The position numbers and the translations under genes are program-made. Positions 19,733 through 29,802 of a stretch of DNA of 48,475 bases are shown piece after piece; position 1 is the stretch's first letter; every line of letters starts with the position of its first letter. The stretch comes from Cellulomonas triticagri (GTDB lineage Bacteria > Actinomycetota > Actinomycetes > Actinomycetales > Cellulomonadaceae). Location of the stretch: contig NZ_RFFI01000014.1 of the NCBI RefSeq assembly GCF_003696205.1, positions 1-48,475 on the forward strand, in the 5' to 3' direction. The notes beneath the pieces are model-generated. The model was not told the DNA's origin. It searched no databases and saw nothing but the letters and a program-made list of their open reading frames with translations.

Positions 19733-20869
19733 GTGCCGAGCCCCCTGTCCGCGTCCCCGAGCGCCGTCGCATGGTCCGGCGGACGCGTGCTGCGGGACGT
19801 GGTCGAGCACGTCCCGGACGTCGCCCGCGAGCCGGGACGACTGCGCGCGCCGGGGCACTGGGTGCTGGTGGGGGACTTCGAGGGCACCGTGGCGGCGTGG
19901 CGGTTCCGCACGGCCGAGCCCGCTCCGGCCCCCGGGTCGGGGACCGCGTGGCAGGGCCCCGCCGCCGACGCCTGGGAGTCGTCCCTCGACGAGGCGGGCT
20001 ACGTCGCCGCCGTCCGGGCGGTCCGGGAGGCCGTCCGGCAGGGCGAGGTCTACCAGGCGAACGTCTGCCGGGTGCTCGCGGCCCCGCTGCCGGCGCGGGA
20101 CGGCCGGGAGCCCGACGCCCGGGCGCTCGGCGCGCTGCTGGCGGCGGGGAACCCCGCGCCGTACGCCGCGGGCGTGCACGTCCCGGCCGGGGGAGCGGTG
20201 CCGCCGGTGTGGGTGGTGAGCGCGTCCCCGGAGCTGTACCTGCGGGTCGCGGACGGGTGGGTCACCTCCGCGCCGATCAAGGGCACCGCCGTCACGGCTG
20301 CCGGTCTCACCGCGAAGGACCGCGCCGAGAACGTGATGATCACCGACCTCGTGCGCAACGACCTGCAGCGGGTGTGCGAGCCCGGCACGGTCGAGGTGAC
20401 GACTCTGCTGGGCGTGGAGGAGCACCCCGGTCTCGTGCACCTGGTCTCGACCGTGCGCGGGCGCCTGGCGCCGGAGGTGCGGGACGCCGCGGACCTGTGG
20501 GCGCGGCTCCTGGGGGCGACGTTCCCGCCGGGATCGGTGTCGGGGGCCCCGAAGGTCGCGGCGCTCGACCTGATCCGGCGCCTGGAGCCGGTGCCGCGCG
20601 GACCGTACTGCGGCGCGGTCGGGTGGGTGGACGTGGACCCGGACGGGACCACCCGGGCGGAGCTCGCCGTGGGGATCCGGACGTTCGTCTGGTCGGACGG
20701 GGTGCTGCGCTTCGGGACCGGCGCCGGGATCACGTGGGGGAGCGACCCGGACGCCGAGTGGGCGGAGACCGAGCTCAAGGCCCGGCGGCTGGTCGGGCTC
20801 GCCTCGTCGGGGCACCTCGGGCGGGGTGCGGGCGGGGGCGGTCCTTCCACGTCGTGGGTGGCACGATGA
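19733..20869 (+). CDS. pabB: Aminodeoxychorismate synthase component I
   Basis: The protein is 378 residues of the chorismate-binding enzyme family and makes 4-amino-4-deoxychorismate for folate synthesis. The active-site segment is SAPIKGTA with Lys183, the nucleophilic lysine characteristic of PabB rather than the Ala of anthranilate synthase. Other family motifs follow: ENVMITDLVRNDLQRVCEPGTV, LVSTVRGRL, ATFPPGSVSGAPKVAAL, PYCGAVGWV and GAGITWGSDPDAEWAETELK. It is shorter than many PabB proteins because the N-terminal domain is reduced. The stop overlaps pabC as ATGA, so the two are coupled. The amidotransferase partner is not in the window. Confidence 0.92.
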   Translation: MPSPLSASPSAVAWSGGRVLRDVVEHVPDVAREPGRLRAPGHWVLVGDFEGTVAAWRFRTAEPAPAPGSGTAWQGPAADAWESSLDEAGYVAAVRAVREAVRQGEVYQANVCRVLAAPLPARDGREPDARALGALLAAGNPAPYAAGVHVPAGGAVPPVWVVSASPELYLRVADGWVTSAPIKGTAVTAAGLTAKDRAENVMITDLVRNDLQRVCEPGTVEVTTLLGVEEHPGLVHLVSTVRGRLAPEVRDAADLWARLLGATFPPGSVSGAPKVAALDLIRRLEPVPRGPYCGAVGWVDVDPDGTTRAELAVGIRTFVWSDGVLRFGTGAGITWGSDPDAEWAETELKARRLVGLASSGHLGRGAGGGGPSTSWVAR

Positions 20870-21711
20870 CGGGCGTGGACGTCCTGTGGGCCGGTGGGTG
20901 GCTGCGCGACCCGGCCGAACCGGTGCTGCGCGGCGACGACGCCGGCTTCGCGACCGGGCTCGGCGTGTTCGAGACCTGCGCGGTCGTCGGCGGGCGCGCG
21001 TTCGCGCTCACCCGGCACCTGCACCGCCTGGCCGCGTCCCTGGCGGCGCTCGGGCTGCCGCCGGTCGACCTCGACGAGGTGCGCGCGGCGGTCGCGGCGG
21101 TGCTGGATGCGGGGGGCGACGGCCTCGGACGGCTCCGGGTGACCGTCAGCCCGGGCGCGCCCGGCGGGCACGCCCGTCCGTCGCTGGTGGTCACCGGCGG
21201 GCCTGCTCCCGTGCGCGGTGCCCCGCACGTCGTCCGCTCGCCCTGGGTGCGCAACGAGCGCTCCCCGCTGGCGGGGCACAAGTCCACGTCCTACGCCGCG
21301 GACGCCCTCGCGCTCGCCGCGGCCGTCCGGGTGGGCGGCAACGAGGCGCTGCTCGCCGACACCCGCGGCGCGCTGTGCGAGGGCACGGGCTCGAACGTCT
21401 TCGTGGAGCGCGACGGCGAGCTCCTGACCCCCGGGCTGGCGACGGGCTGCCTGCCGGGCGTCACCCGTGCGCTCGTCCTGGCCTGGTCCGCAGAGGCCGG
21501 GCTCCCCGTGCGCGAGGCGGGCCCGGACGAGCTGCCGTGGACCGTGGTCGAGGACGCCCGCCAGGGCCGCGTCGGACTCGCGCTGACGGGGTCGCTGCGC
21601 GGCGTCGTCGGTGTCGAGGTCGTCGAGGGCGTGGCCGTGCCGGTCGGGCCGCTGACGGCGGAGGTCGCGCGCCGGTTCCGGGCGCGCGCGGCCGACGACC
21701 TCGACCCGTAG
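20866..21711 (+). CDS. pabC: Aminotransferase class IV, probable aminodeoxychorismate lyase
   Basis: The protein is 281 residues. The PLP lysine is Lys139 in AGHKSTSYAADALA. GALCEGTGSNVFVERDGELLTPGLATGCLPGVTR is the conserved core of fold-type IV enzymes such as PabC. An N-terminal DDAGFATGLGVFET segment is also typical. PabC splits 4-amino-4-deoxychorismate into p-aminobenzoate and pyruvate. Placement directly after pabB with a 4-base overlap supports this over a branched-chain or D-amino acid aminotransferase. The ATG at 20866 is used; GTG at 20875 would shorten it by three residues. Confidence 0.88.
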   Translation: MTGVDVLWAGGWLRDPAEPVLRGDDAGFATGLGVFETCAVVGGRAFALTRHLHRLAASLAALGLPPVDLDEVRAAVAAVLDAGGDGLGRLRVTVSPGAPGGHARPSLVVTGGPAPVRGAPHVVRSPWVRNERSPLAGHKSTSYAADALALAAAVRVGGNEALLADTRGALCEGTGSNVFVERDGELLTPGLATGCLPGVTRALVLAWSAEAGLPVREAGPDELPWTVVEDARQGRVGLALTGSLRGVVGVEVVEGVAVPVGPLTAEVARRFRARAADDLDP

Positions 21712-21725
21712 CTCCGGGCGGGCCC

Positions 21726-21791
21726 GGGTCCGGGGCGGACCCAGGTCCGGACGTGCGACGGCCGCCGCGCCCCGGAGGGTGCGGCGGCCGT
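21726..21791. terminator. Two tandem hairpins between pabC and the SsgA-like gene
   Basis: The first hairpin has 7-bp arms GGGTCCG at 21726-21732 and CGGACCC at 21736-21742. The second pairs 21758-21768 with 21781-21791 over 11 perfect base pairs. They lie between convergent genes and probably end both transcripts. Confidence 0.7.
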
Positions 21792-21804
21792 GGTGTCGCT
21801 CGGG

Positions 21805-22233
21805 TCAGGCGGTGAGGAGCGCCGCGATGAGCGCGGCGATCTCCCCCTCCATGCGCTCGCTCTCGGTGCCGAGCGCGACGAGCTGCTCGGTGGCGGTGAG
21901 GAACCGCTCGAGGGGCTCCGACGGCGAGGCGAGCAGCGCGCTGCCCTCGATGCCGGTGAGGGAGACCAGGGTGAACATGGGGTCCTCGTCCCGCCACACC
22001 TGCACGTCGCCGCTGCCGGCCGGGTCCTCGGCGTCGGCGAGCATGCCCTGGAGCAGCAGCTCGCGGCCGAGCAGCCAGACCGACGTGGACTGGGGGCTGG
22101 TGAAGACGGCACGGACCGTGTAGGGGTCGCTCACGCGGTACGACAGCTCGGCGGTGACCGGCAGGACGCTGGCATCGGAGCTGATGAGCTGCATGGCGAC
22201 GGACTCGACGACGTCGTACGAGCGCTGGGTCAC
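21805..22233 (-). CDS. SsgA-like sporulation/cell-division regulator
   Basis: The protein is 142 residues. The GTG at 22233 has a perfect AAGGAGG five to six bases upstream, so it is preferred over the upstream start at 22254. The sequence fits the SsgA-like protein family, which is unique to actinobacteria: an N-terminal MQLISSDASVLPVTAELSYRVSDPYTVRAVF segment, WLLGRELLLQGM, and DEDPMFTLVSLTGIEGSALLASP. SsgA-like proteins help place the septum, for example by recruiting FtsZ in Streptomyces. Length is normal for the family. No sporulation genes are visible nearby. Confidence 0.9.
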   Translation of the reverse strand: MTQRSYDVVESVAMQLISSDASVLPVTAELSYRVSDPYTVRAVFTSPQSTSVWLLGRELLLQGMLADAEDPAGSGDVQVWRDEDPMFTLVSLTGIEGSALLASPSEPLERFLTATEQLVALGTESERMEGEIAALIAALLTA

Positions 22234-22443
22234 CGCATCCTCCTTCACACACATCTCGCGAGAAGACCACTATGACAGTCGGGACGCCAGGTGCCGAGGT
22301 CGGGGAGCGACTTTCACCCGGTGGGACGCATCCCTCCTCCGGGAGCGCCGTCGGCGCTCGTCGGCGGCGCCACCCCGACGGTGCAGGTGGGGCGGTGGCG
22401 AGGCCGATCCGGGGGCCGTTTTCGCGTCCGGGCTCCGGTCGGG

Positions 22444-22449
22444 TAATGT
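22444..22449 (+). promoter_or_regulatory. Candidate -10 element of tRNA-Val(CAC)
   Basis: TAATGT lies 11 bases before the tRNA and is identical to the -10 hexamer of the minus-strand tRNA cluster. A TTTTCG tract about 20 bases upstream is a possible -35 element. Confidence 0.5.
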
Positions 22450-22460
22450 CTTCCCCTGCC

Positions 22461-22532
22461 GGGCGATTGGCGCAGTGGTAGCGCGCTTCGTTCACACCGA
22501 AGAGGTCACTGGTTCGAACCCAGTATCGCCCA
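22461..22532 (+). tRNA. tRNA-Val(CAC)
   Basis: The 72-base cloverleaf has acceptor arms GGGCGAT/ATCGCCC and discriminator A. The anticodon stem CTTCG/CGAAG carries loop TTCACAC, giving anticodon CAC for GUG codons, the preferred Val codon in GC-rich genes. It differs from tRNA-Val(GAC) at 19217-19288 at only six positions by my alignment. Confidence 0.95.
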
Positions 22533-22541
22533 CCGGCACGC

Positions 22542-22572
22542 AGGCCCTCGGTCCCCTCCGGACCGGGGGCCT
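22542..22572 (+). terminator. Terminator of tRNA-Val(CAC)
   Basis: Thirteen-base arms 22542-22554 and 22560-22572 pair with one T-G wobble around a 5-base loop, 9 bases after the tRNA. Confidence 0.7.
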
Positions 22573-22663
22573 CCGTCGTCCCCGGGGCCGGTGCGCCCCC
22601 CCGTCGACGCCTGCCGACGCGACCTGCGCCGCCGTGGGTCCCCGCGGCGGGTGAACCGGTCGG

Positions 22664-22669
22664 TAGCAT
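22664..22669 (+). promoter_or_regulatory. Candidate -10 element of the thrS operon
   Basis: TAGCAT lies 47 bases before thrS, with a leader of about 40 bases. This is too short for a T-box, and no T-box elements were seen. Confidence 0.45.
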
Positions 22670-22716
22670 CGTCGGCGGACCCCGAGCGCGAGGCGCGGGA
22701 CCGACCCGAGGAGACC

Positions 22717-24738
22717 ATGCACGTGTCCGAGCTCATCACCCTCACCGTCGACGGCACCAGCACCACGGCCGAGGCGGGGACCACGGGCACGGACCTGTTC
22801 GCCGCGCGTCGCGAGGTGGTCGTGGTCCGGGTCGACGGCGAGCTGTGGGACCTGTCCCGTCCGCTGCCCGACGGCGCCGTCGTCGAGGCCGTCACCATCG
22901 ACTCGCCCGACGGCCTGGCCGTCCTGCGCCACTCCGCCGCGCACGTGCTCGCGCAGGCGGTGCAGGAGGTCAACCCGAAGGCGAAGCTCGGCATCGGGCC
23001 GCCGGTGACCGACGGCTTCTACTACGACTTCGACGTCGAGACCCCGTTCACCCCCGAGGACCTCAAGGCCCTCGAGAAGGTGATGACCCGCATCGTCAAG
23101 GAGGGCCAGACCTTCCGACGCGTCGAGGTGACCGACGACGAGGCGCGCGCGCTGGCGGCCGACGAGCCGTACAAGCTGGAGCTCATCGGCCTGAAGTCCA
23201 CCGCGGACAGCGCCGGTGAGGGCGCGTCGGTCGAGGTCGGCCAGGGCGGGCTCACGTACTACCAGAACGTGCGCGGCGCGGGTCGGGAGACCGAGACGGT
23301 CGTCTGGCAGGACCTGTGCCGCGGCCCGCACCTGCCCAGCACCAAGCTGCTCGGCAACGGCTTCCAGCTGACCCGCTCGGCCGCCGCGTACTGGCGCGGG
23401 TCCGAGAAGAACCCGCAGCTGCAGCGCGTCTACGGCACGGCGTGGCCGACCAAGGACGAGCTCAAGGCGTACCTGGAGCGCGTGGCCGAGGCCGAGCGCC
23501 GCGACCACCGCCGCCTGGGCACGGAGCTCGACCTGTTCTCGTTCCCGGACGAGATCGGCTCGGGCCTGGCGGTGTTCCACCCCAAGGGCGGCATCATCCG
23601 GATGGAGATGGAGGAGTACTCGCGGCGCAAGCACGTCGAGGCGGGCTACTCGTTCGTCAACACCCCGCACATCACCAAGCAGCAGCTGTTCGAGATCTCC
23701 GGGCACCTGGACTGGTACGCCGACGGCATGTACCCGCCCATGCAGCTGGACGAGGAGCGCGACGCCGCGGGCAACGTCACCAAGCAGGGGCAGAACTACT
23801 ACCTCAAGCCGATGAACTGCCCGATGCACAACCTGGTCTTCGACTCCCGGGGGCGCTCGTACCGCGAGCTGCCGCTGCGGCTGTTCGAGTTCGGCACGGT
23901 GTACCGGTACGAGAAGTCCGGCGTGGTGCACGGCATGACCCGCGCGCGCGGCTTCACGCAGGACGACGCGCACATCTACTGCACCCGCGACCAGATGAAG
24001 GACGAGCTCACCAGCCTGCTGACGTTCGTCCTCGACCTGCTCAAGGACTACGGCCTGGACGACTTCTACCTGGAGCTGTCCACCCGCAACCCGGAGAAGT
24101 CGGTCGGCGAGGACTCCGCCTGGGAGGAGGCCACCGAGACGCTGCGGCAGGTCGCCACGGAGTCCGGTCTGGACCTGGTCCCGGACCCGGGCGGCGCCGC
24201 GTTCTACGGCCCGAAGATCTCCGTGCAGGCGAAGGACGCGATCGGCCGCACCTGGCAGATGTCGACCATCCAGCTGGACTTCAACCTGCCGGAGCGGTTC
24301 GACCTGCAGTACACGGCCGCCGACGGCACCCGGCAGCGCCCGGTGATGATCCACCGCGCGCTGTTCGGCTCGATCGAGCGGTTCTTCGCGGTGCTGACCG
24401 AGCACTACGCGGGTGCGTTCCCGGCCTGGCTCGCGCCGGTGCAGGTGCTCGCGGTGCCCGTCGCGGAGCCGTTCGAGCCGTACCTCGAGGAGGTCGTGCA
24501 GCAGCTGCGGGCGCAGGGCATCCGCGCCGAGCTCGACCGCTCCAGCGACCGGTTCGGCAAGAAGATCCGCAACGCCAGCACGCAGAAGATCCCGTTCGTG
24601 CTCATCGCCGGTGGCGAGGACGCGGAGGCCGGGGCGGTCTCGTTCCGGTACCGCGACGGCCGCCAGGAGAACGGCGTGCCGGTGGCCGAGGCCGTGCAGC
24701 GCGTCGTGACCGCGGTGCGCGAGCACGCGCAGGTCTGA
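22717..24738 (+). CDS. thrS: Threonyl-tRNA synthetase
   Basis: The protein is 673 residues. Domains in order are an N-terminal TGS domain (about 1-65), the tRNA-editing/SAD region with [11 protein letters not shown] and the [11 protein letters not shown] segment, the class II catalytic core, and a C-terminal anticodon-binding domain. Core motifs include the zinc cysteine in [24 protein letters not shown] (motif 2 region) and [15 protein letters not shown] (motif 3). GAGGAGA precedes the ATG closely; the in-frame ATG at 22591 would add 42 residues not found in the family. HIT follows after 7 bases, and the block through pimA looks like one transcript. Confidence 0.96.
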   Translation: MHVSELITLTVDGTSTTAEAGTTGTDLFAARREVVVVRVDGELWDLSRPLPDGAVVEAVTIDSPDGLAVLRHSAAHVLAQAVQEVNPKAKLGIGPPVTDGFYYDFDVETPFTPEDLKALEKVMTRIVKEGQTFRRVEVTDDEARALAADEPYKLELIGLKSTADSAGEGASVEVGQGGLTYYQNVRGAGRETETVVWQDLCRGPHLPSTKLLGNGFQLTRSAAAYWRGSEKNPQLQRVYGTAWPTKDELKAYLERVAEAERRDHRRLGTELDLFSFPDEIGSGLAVFHPKGGIIRMEMEEYSRRKHVEAGYSFVNTPHITKQQLFEISGHLDWYADGMYPPMQLDEERDAAGNVTKQGQNYYLKPMNCPMHNLVFDSRGRSYRELPLRLFEFGTVYRYEKSGVVHGMTRARGFTQDDAHIYCTRDQMKDELTSLLTFVLDLLKDYGLDDFYLELSTRNPEKSVGEDSAWEEATETLRQVATESGLDLVPDPGGAAFYGPKISVQAKDAIGRTWQMSTIQLDFNLPERFDLQYTAADGTRQRPVMIHRALFGSIERFFAVLTEHYAGAFPAWLAPVQVLAVPVAEPFEPYLEEVVQQLRAQGIRAELDRSSDRFGKKIRNASTQKIPFVLIAGGEDAEAGAVSFRYRDGRQENGVPVAEAVQRVVTAVREHAQV

Positions 24739-24745
24739 GCGCCGC

Positions 24746-25345
24746 GTGACCGACGACCACGACGACCCCGCGGGGCCGGCGGCCGAGGAGGCCGCCGGCT
24801 TCGCGGGGGTGCCCGACGGGTTCGGCCGGCTGTGGACGCCGCACCGGATGGCGTACATCGGCGGGGAGAACAAGCCCACGGGCTCCGGCCCCGGCGACGG
24901 CTGCCCGTTCTGCCGGGTGCCGACGCTGTCCGACGAGGAGGGTCTGGTCGTCGCGCGCGGCGCCGTCGCGTACGTGGTGCTCAACCTGTACCCGTACAAC
25001 GGCGGGCACGTCCTCGTGGTGCCGTACCGGCACGTCGCGGACTACACCGACCTCACGGACGCCGAGGTGGCCGAGGTCGCGGACCTGACGCGGACCGCCA
25101 TGCGGGTGCTGCGAGCGGTGTCCGGACCGCAGGGCTTCAACCTCGGGATGAACCAGGGCGAGGTGGCGGGCGCCGGGATCGCCGCGCACCTGCACCAGCA
25201 CGTCGTGCCCCGCTGGGGTGGCGACAGCAACTTCCTGCCGGTCGTGGGGCGCACGCGCGCGCTGCCGGAGCTGCTCGCGGACACCCGCGCGCGGCTCGCG
25301 GCGGCGTGGCCGGCGACGACGTCGGCGGGGGACCAGAAGGGATGA
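24746..25345 (+). CDS. HIT-family hydrolase
   Basis: The protein is 199 residues from a GTG start 7 bases after thrS. The histidine triad is HLHQHVV (His148, His150, His152), and a CPFC pair at 53-56 is a probable zinc site. Fhit-type members hydrolyse dinucleoside polyphosphates such as Ap4A. The actinobacterial group next to thrS and pgsA is often annotated as an Ap4A phosphorylase-like protein. The substrate is inference. The first 25 residues are acidic and variable. Confidence 0.9.
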   Translation: MTDDHDDPAGPAAEEAAGFAGVPDGFGRLWTPHRMAYIGGENKPTGSGPGDGCPFCRVPTLSDEEGLVVARGAVAYVVLNLYPYNGGHVLVVPYRHVADYTDLTDAEVAEVADLTRTAMRVLRAVSGPQGFNLGMNQGEVAGAGIAAHLHQHVVPRWGGDSNFLPVVGRTRALPELLADTRARLAAAWPATTSAGDQKG

Positions 25346-25352
25346 CCGGCAG

Positions 25353-25961
25353 GTGCTGAACCGACTGCGCGGGGCGATGACGCGGATCTTCACGCCCGTC
25401 GCCGACGCGCTGCTCAAGCGCGGCGTGTCGCCGGACGCGGTGACGATCACCGGGACGGTGGCCGTCGTCGCCACGGCGCTGTGGCTGCTGCCGACGGGGC
25501 ACTTCCTCGCCGCGGCGCTGGTCATCGCGTTCTTCGCGCTCACCGACAGTCTGGACGGGGTCATGGCGCGCCGCGCCGGGCGCTCCGGGCCGTGGGGGGC
25601 GTTCCTCGACTCGACGCTGGACCGGTTCGGCGACGCGGCGATCTTCACCGGCCTGGTGCTGTGGTTCGCGGGCGAGGGCGACTCGACCTGGGGGCTGGGC
25701 GCCGCGCTGGCGTGCCTGGTGCTCGGGTCCGTCGTGCCCTACGCCCGGGCGCGCGCCGAGGGCCTGGGCATGACCGCGCAGGTCGGCATCGCGGAGCGCG
25801 CGGACCGGCTGGCCGCGGTGCTGGTCGCGACGGCGGCGGTCGGCGCGGGCCTGCCGCAGGTCGTGCTCGTGGTCGTGCTCGTGCTGCTCGCGGTCGCGTC
25901 GCTCGTCACGGTCGTGCAGCGGATGGTCACCGTGCGGCGGCAGGCGGTGGGCGCGGCGTGA
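25353..25961 (+). CDS. pgsA: Phosphatidylinositol phosphate synthase (CDP-alcohol phosphatidyltransferase)
   Basis: The protein is 202 residues with about six membrane helices. The CDP-alcohol motif is complete: Asp65, Asp68-Gly69, Ala72-Arg73, Gly82, Asp86 and Asp90. The position before a PIM acyltransferase and pimA identifies it as the actinobacterial enzyme that joins CDP-diacylglycerol with inositol 1-phosphate, giving phosphatidylinositol phosphate. GTG 25353 gives MLNRLRGAMTRIF, the usual start; the frame is open well upstream inside the HIT gene. The stop overlaps the next start as GTGA. Confidence 0.92.
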   Translation: MLNRLRGAMTRIFTPVADALLKRGVSPDAVTITGTVAVVATALWLLPTGHFLAAALVIAFFALTDSLDGVMARRAGRSGPWGAFLDSTLDRFGDAAIFTGLVLWFAGEGDSTWGLGAALACLVLGSVVPYARARAEGLGMTAQVGIAERADRLAAVLVATAAVGAGLPQVVLVVVLVLLAVASLVTVVQRMVTVRRQAVGAA

Positions 25962-26938
25962 GGCGCCCCGAGATCGACCTCGCGCGGTTGTTCGCCTTCG
26001 CGTGGCGGGTGGTCGGCAAGATCCCCGACCCGGTGGTGCGCGGGCTGTTCCGCCTGGTCGGCGACGTGCTGTGGCTGCTGCGCGGCGCGGGCGTCCGCCA
26101 GCTCGAGGCGAACCTGCGCCGGGTGCGCCCGCAGGCCCGCCCGGAGGAGGTCCGCCGGCTGTCGCTGCTGGGCATGCGCTCCTACATGCGGTACTACGGC
26201 GAGTCGTTCGCGCTGGTCGGCGCCGCGCCGGACCAGATCGACGCCCGCGTGCGGCTCGTCAACGAGGACGGCGTGCGCGCGACCATCGCCGACGGCCGCA
26301 TGGTCGTCATGGCGCTCGGCCACCTGGGGAACTGGGACCTCGCCGGGGCGTGGGCCACCCGCAACCTCGGCCGCACCGTGACGGTCGCCGAGCGGCTGAA
26401 GCCGGAGGCGCTGTTCCAGGAGTTCCTGGCGTTCCGCGAGTCCCTGGGCCTGGAGATCATCGCGCTGGACGGCGCGGGCGGCGGCGGGGTGTTCCGTGAG
26501 CTCGTCCGGGCGGTCAAGCAGCCGACCGGCGGGTTGGTGCCGCTGCTCGCCGACCGCGACCTCACGGCGCGCGGCGTCGAGGTCGACCTGTTCGGCGAGC
26601 GCGCCCGCGTCGCGGCGGGCCCGGCGGCGCTGGCCGTCGCGACCGGCGCCCCGCTGTGCGCGACGACCATCACCTACGAGCGGCTGCACGGCGAGCGCCG
26701 CCGCGCCGCGGGGACGGCGTGGGGGATCGTCATCGAGTTCGGCCGCGTGCTGACCGTCCCGGACGACGTGCCCCGCGCCCAGCGGGTCGCCGTCCTCACC
26801 CAGGCGTGGGTGGACGACCTCGGCGCGGGCATCGCCCGCGCCCCCCAGGACTGGCACATGCTGCAGAAGGTGTTCGTCGCGGACCTGGACCCGGAGCGGT
26901 ACGCCCGGACCCGCGCGGCGGCTGGGGAGGACGCGTGA
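25958..26938 (+). CDS. Phosphatidylinositol mannoside acyltransferase (PatA-like)
   Basis: The protein is 326 residues of the LpxL/HtrB-like lysophospholipid acyltransferase family. The catalytic His-x4-Asp motif is GHLGNWD (His122, Asp127). Other family segments are YMRYYGESFAL upstream and VPLLADRDLTARGVEVDLFGE downstream. It acylates the mannose of PIM1 or PIM2 on the cytoplasmic face of the membrane. The GTG overlaps pgsA by 4 bases and the stop overlaps pimA in the same way, so pgsA, this gene and pimA are translationally coupled. Confidence 0.92.
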   Translation: MRRPEIDLARLFAFAWRVVGKIPDPVVRGLFRLVGDVLWLLRGAGVRQLEANLRRVRPQARPEEVRRLSLLGMRSYMRYYGESFALVGAAPDQIDARVRLVNEDGVRATIADGRMVVMALGHLGNWDLAGAWATRNLGRTVTVAERLKPEALFQEFLAFRESLGLEIIALDGAGGGGVFRELVRAVKQPTGGLVPLLADRDLTARGVEVDLFGERARVAAGPAALAVATGAPLCATTITYERLHGERRRAAGTAWGIVIEFGRVLTVPDDVPRAQRVAVLTQAWVDDLGAGIARAPQDWHMLQKVFVADLDPERYARTRAAAGEDA

Positions 26939-28152
26939 CCGCCGCGCCGGAGCGCCCGCTGCGGGTCGGCATCGTCTGCCCGTACTCGTTCGACGTGCCG
27001 GGCGGCGTGCAGTTCCACGTCCGGGACCTCGCGGAGGCCCTGATCGCGCGCGGGCACAGCGTGTCCGTGCTCGCCCCCGCCGACGACGAGACGCCCATCC
27101 CGGAGTACATGACGTCCGCCGGCAAGGCCGTGCCCGTCCGGTACAACGGCTCGGTGGCGCGGCTCGCGTTCGGGCCGATCACGGCCGCGAAGGTGCGCCG
27201 CTGGCTGGAGGCCGGGCAGTTCGACGTGCTGCACCTGCACGAGCCCGCGACGCCGTCGCTGAGCATGCTCGCGCTGTGGATCGCCGACGGCCCCGTGGTC
27301 GCGACGTTCCACTCGTCGCTGGTGCGGTCGCGGTCGCTGCAGATCGCGTACCCGCTGGTCCGGCAGTCGCTGGAGAAGATCGGTGCGCGCATCGCGGTGT
27401 CCGAGGACGCCCGGCGCACCCTGGTCGAGCACCTGGGCGGCGACGCCGTCGTCATCCCCAACGGCGTGTACGTGGACGCGTTCGCCGCCGCCGAGCCCGA
27501 CCCGCGCTGGACGGGCACCCCCGACGCCCCGACCGTGGTGTTCCTGGGGCGCCTGGACGAGCCCCGCAAGGGCCTGCCCGTGCTGCTGGACGCCGTGCCC
27601 GCGCTGCGGCAGGCGTTCCCGGGCATCCGGGTCCTCGTCGCCGGGCGCGGCGAGACCGGCCCCGAGGAGGCCCGCGCGCTGCTCGGCGACGACGCGGTCG
27701 CCGTGGAGTTCCTCGGTGGGCTCAGCGACGAGGACAAGGGGCGGCTGCTCGCGTCCGCGGACGTGTACGTCGCCCCGCAGACCGGCGGCGAGTCGTTCGG
27801 GATCGTGCTGGTCGAGGCGATGAGCGCGGGCACGGCGGTGCTGGCCTCGGACCTCGGCGCGTTCAGCCGGGTGCTGGACGACGGCGAGGCGGGCGTGCTG
27901 TTCCGCACCGGCGACGCCGCCGACCTGGCGCGCACGCTGACCGACCTGCTGCGGGACCCCGAGCGGCGCGCGCGGGTCGCGGCCGCCGGTGCGGCCGCGG
28001 TGCACCGCTACGACTGGTCGACCGTGACGCACCAGGTGCTGACCGTGTACGAGATGGCGGTCGAGGGCAGCGCGACGCCCGTGGGCGAGGACCCGTCCTC
28101 GCGCCGCGGCGGCCGGCTGCCCGGGCTGCGACGCCTGCGAGGTGACGTGTGA
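26935..28152 (+). CDS. pimA: Phosphatidylinositol alpha-mannosyltransferase
   Basis: The protein is 405 residues of glycosyltransferase family 4. It transfers mannose from GDP-mannose to phosphatidylinositol as the first PIM step. The N-terminal Rossmann domain starts with IVCPYSFDVPGGVQFHV, a hallmark of PimA. The C-terminal domain holds VVFLGRLDEPRKGL and the Glu-x7-Glu motif in GGESFGIVLVEAM. The final 40 residues are a basic tail, which fits peripheral membrane binding. The 4-base GTGA overlaps on both sides place it inside the coupled operon. Confidence 0.94.
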   Translation: MTAAPERPLRVGIVCPYSFDVPGGVQFHVRDLAEALIARGHSVSVLAPADDETPIPEYMTSAGKAVPVRYNGSVARLAFGPITAAKVRRWLEAGQFDVLHLHEPATPSLSMLALWIADGPVVATFHSSLVRSRSLQIAYPLVRQSLEKIGARIAVSEDARRTLVEHLGGDAVVIPNGVYVDAFAAAEPDPRWTGTPDAPTVVFLGRLDEPRKGLPVLLDAVPALRQAFPGIRVLVAGRGETGPEEARALLGDDAVAVEFLGGLSDEDKGRLLASADVYVAPQTGGESFGIVLVEAMSAGTAVLASDLGAFSRVLDDGEAGVLFRTGDAADLARTLTDLLRDPERRARVAAAGAAAVHRYDWSTVTHQVLTVYEMAVEGSATPVGEDPSSRRGGRLPGLRRLRGDV

Positions 28153-28790
28153 GCTGGTCCGAGACCGCGGTGATCGTCGTGGCGGTCGCGCTGCTCGTGC
28201 TGTGGTGGTCCTGGGTGGCCGCGTCCCGCATCGACCGGCTGCACCGCAAGGTCGCCGCGTCCCGCGCGGTCGTGGACACCCAGCTGCTGCGGCGTGCCTC
28301 GGCCGCGTCGACGCTCGCCGCGTCCGGCGTGCTCGACCCCGTGAGCTCCGTGCTGGTCGGCGAGGCGTCCTGGGCGTCCATCGCCGCCGGGGACCCGCAG
28401 GTCGGCGGCATGGCGCGGCTCCCCGAGGAGCTGCGCGGCGCGGGGCGGGCGCGCGGGGCGTCGGGTGCGGGGGAGGACCGCGGGCTCGTGGAGAGCGAGC
28501 TCTCCTCGACCCTGCGCGAGGCGCTGGACGACGCCGAGGAGGTCGCCGCGCTGCGCGAGGAGCCCGGCGCCGCCGAGCTGCTCGACGCCCTCGGGGACGC
28601 CTGGTACCGGGTGCAGCTCGCCCGCCGGTTCCACAACGAGGCCGTCGCCCAGGCGCAGCGGATGCGGCGCGGCTGGGCCGTGCGCACCCTGCGGCTCGCC
28701 GGGCGCGCCCCCATGCCGCAGACGCTCGAGCTCGACGACTCCTGGCCGCCCGCCCTGGGCCGCCCGGGGCAGCCGCCGACCGCCGCCTGA
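28149..28790 (+). CDS. LemA-like membrane-anchored protein
   Basis: The protein is 213 residues. One N-terminal helix (about 6-24) is followed by a soluble helical region. [21 protein letters not shown], together with [19 protein letters not shown] near the C-terminus, resembles the two halves of LemA-type helical bundles (the latter recalls the family's Ala-Arg-Arg-Tyr/Phe-Asn segment). The middle contains a variable Gly/Ala/Arg-rich linker. Function is unknown. It begins with a GTGA overlap with pimA and is the last gene of the thrS-pimA block. A similar protein commonly sits between pimA and pdxS in related genomes (recollection, not searched). Confidence 0.7.
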   Translation: MSWSETAVIVVAVALLVLWWSWVAASRIDRLHRKVAASRAVVDTQLLRRASAASTLAASGVLDPVSSVLVGEASWASIAAGDPQVGGMARLPEELRGAGRARGASGAGEDRGLVESELSSTLREALDDAEEVAALREEPGAAELLDALGDAWYRVQLARRFHNEAVAQAQRMRRGWAVRTLRLAGRAPMPQTLELDDSWPPALGRPGQPPTAA

Positions 28791-28830
28791 CGGCTGTGGA
28801 CGAGGCGACCGGGCGGTCGCCGCGCGTGAC

Positions 28831-28836
28831 TACGAT
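28831..28836 (+). promoter_or_regulatory. Candidate -10 element of pdxS
   Basis: TACGAT lies 51 bases before the pdxS start and matches the hexamer seen before trpC. Confidence 0.45.
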
Positions 28837-28881
28837 GGCGGTGGAACCCGTCCCCCTCAGGACCGAGATGCGAGGCACCCC

Positions 28882-29798
<917 letters not shown>

Positions 29799-29802
<4 letters not shown>

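Noticed and set aside
19217..22532. Integrated element at the tRNA genes
   Set aside because: No integrase, phage gene or direct att repeat is present. The tRNAs flank ordinary folate and division genes.
22533..22716. T-box riboswitch before thrS
   Set aside because: The leader after the likely promoter is only about 40 bases and lacks specifier-loop and T-box sequences.
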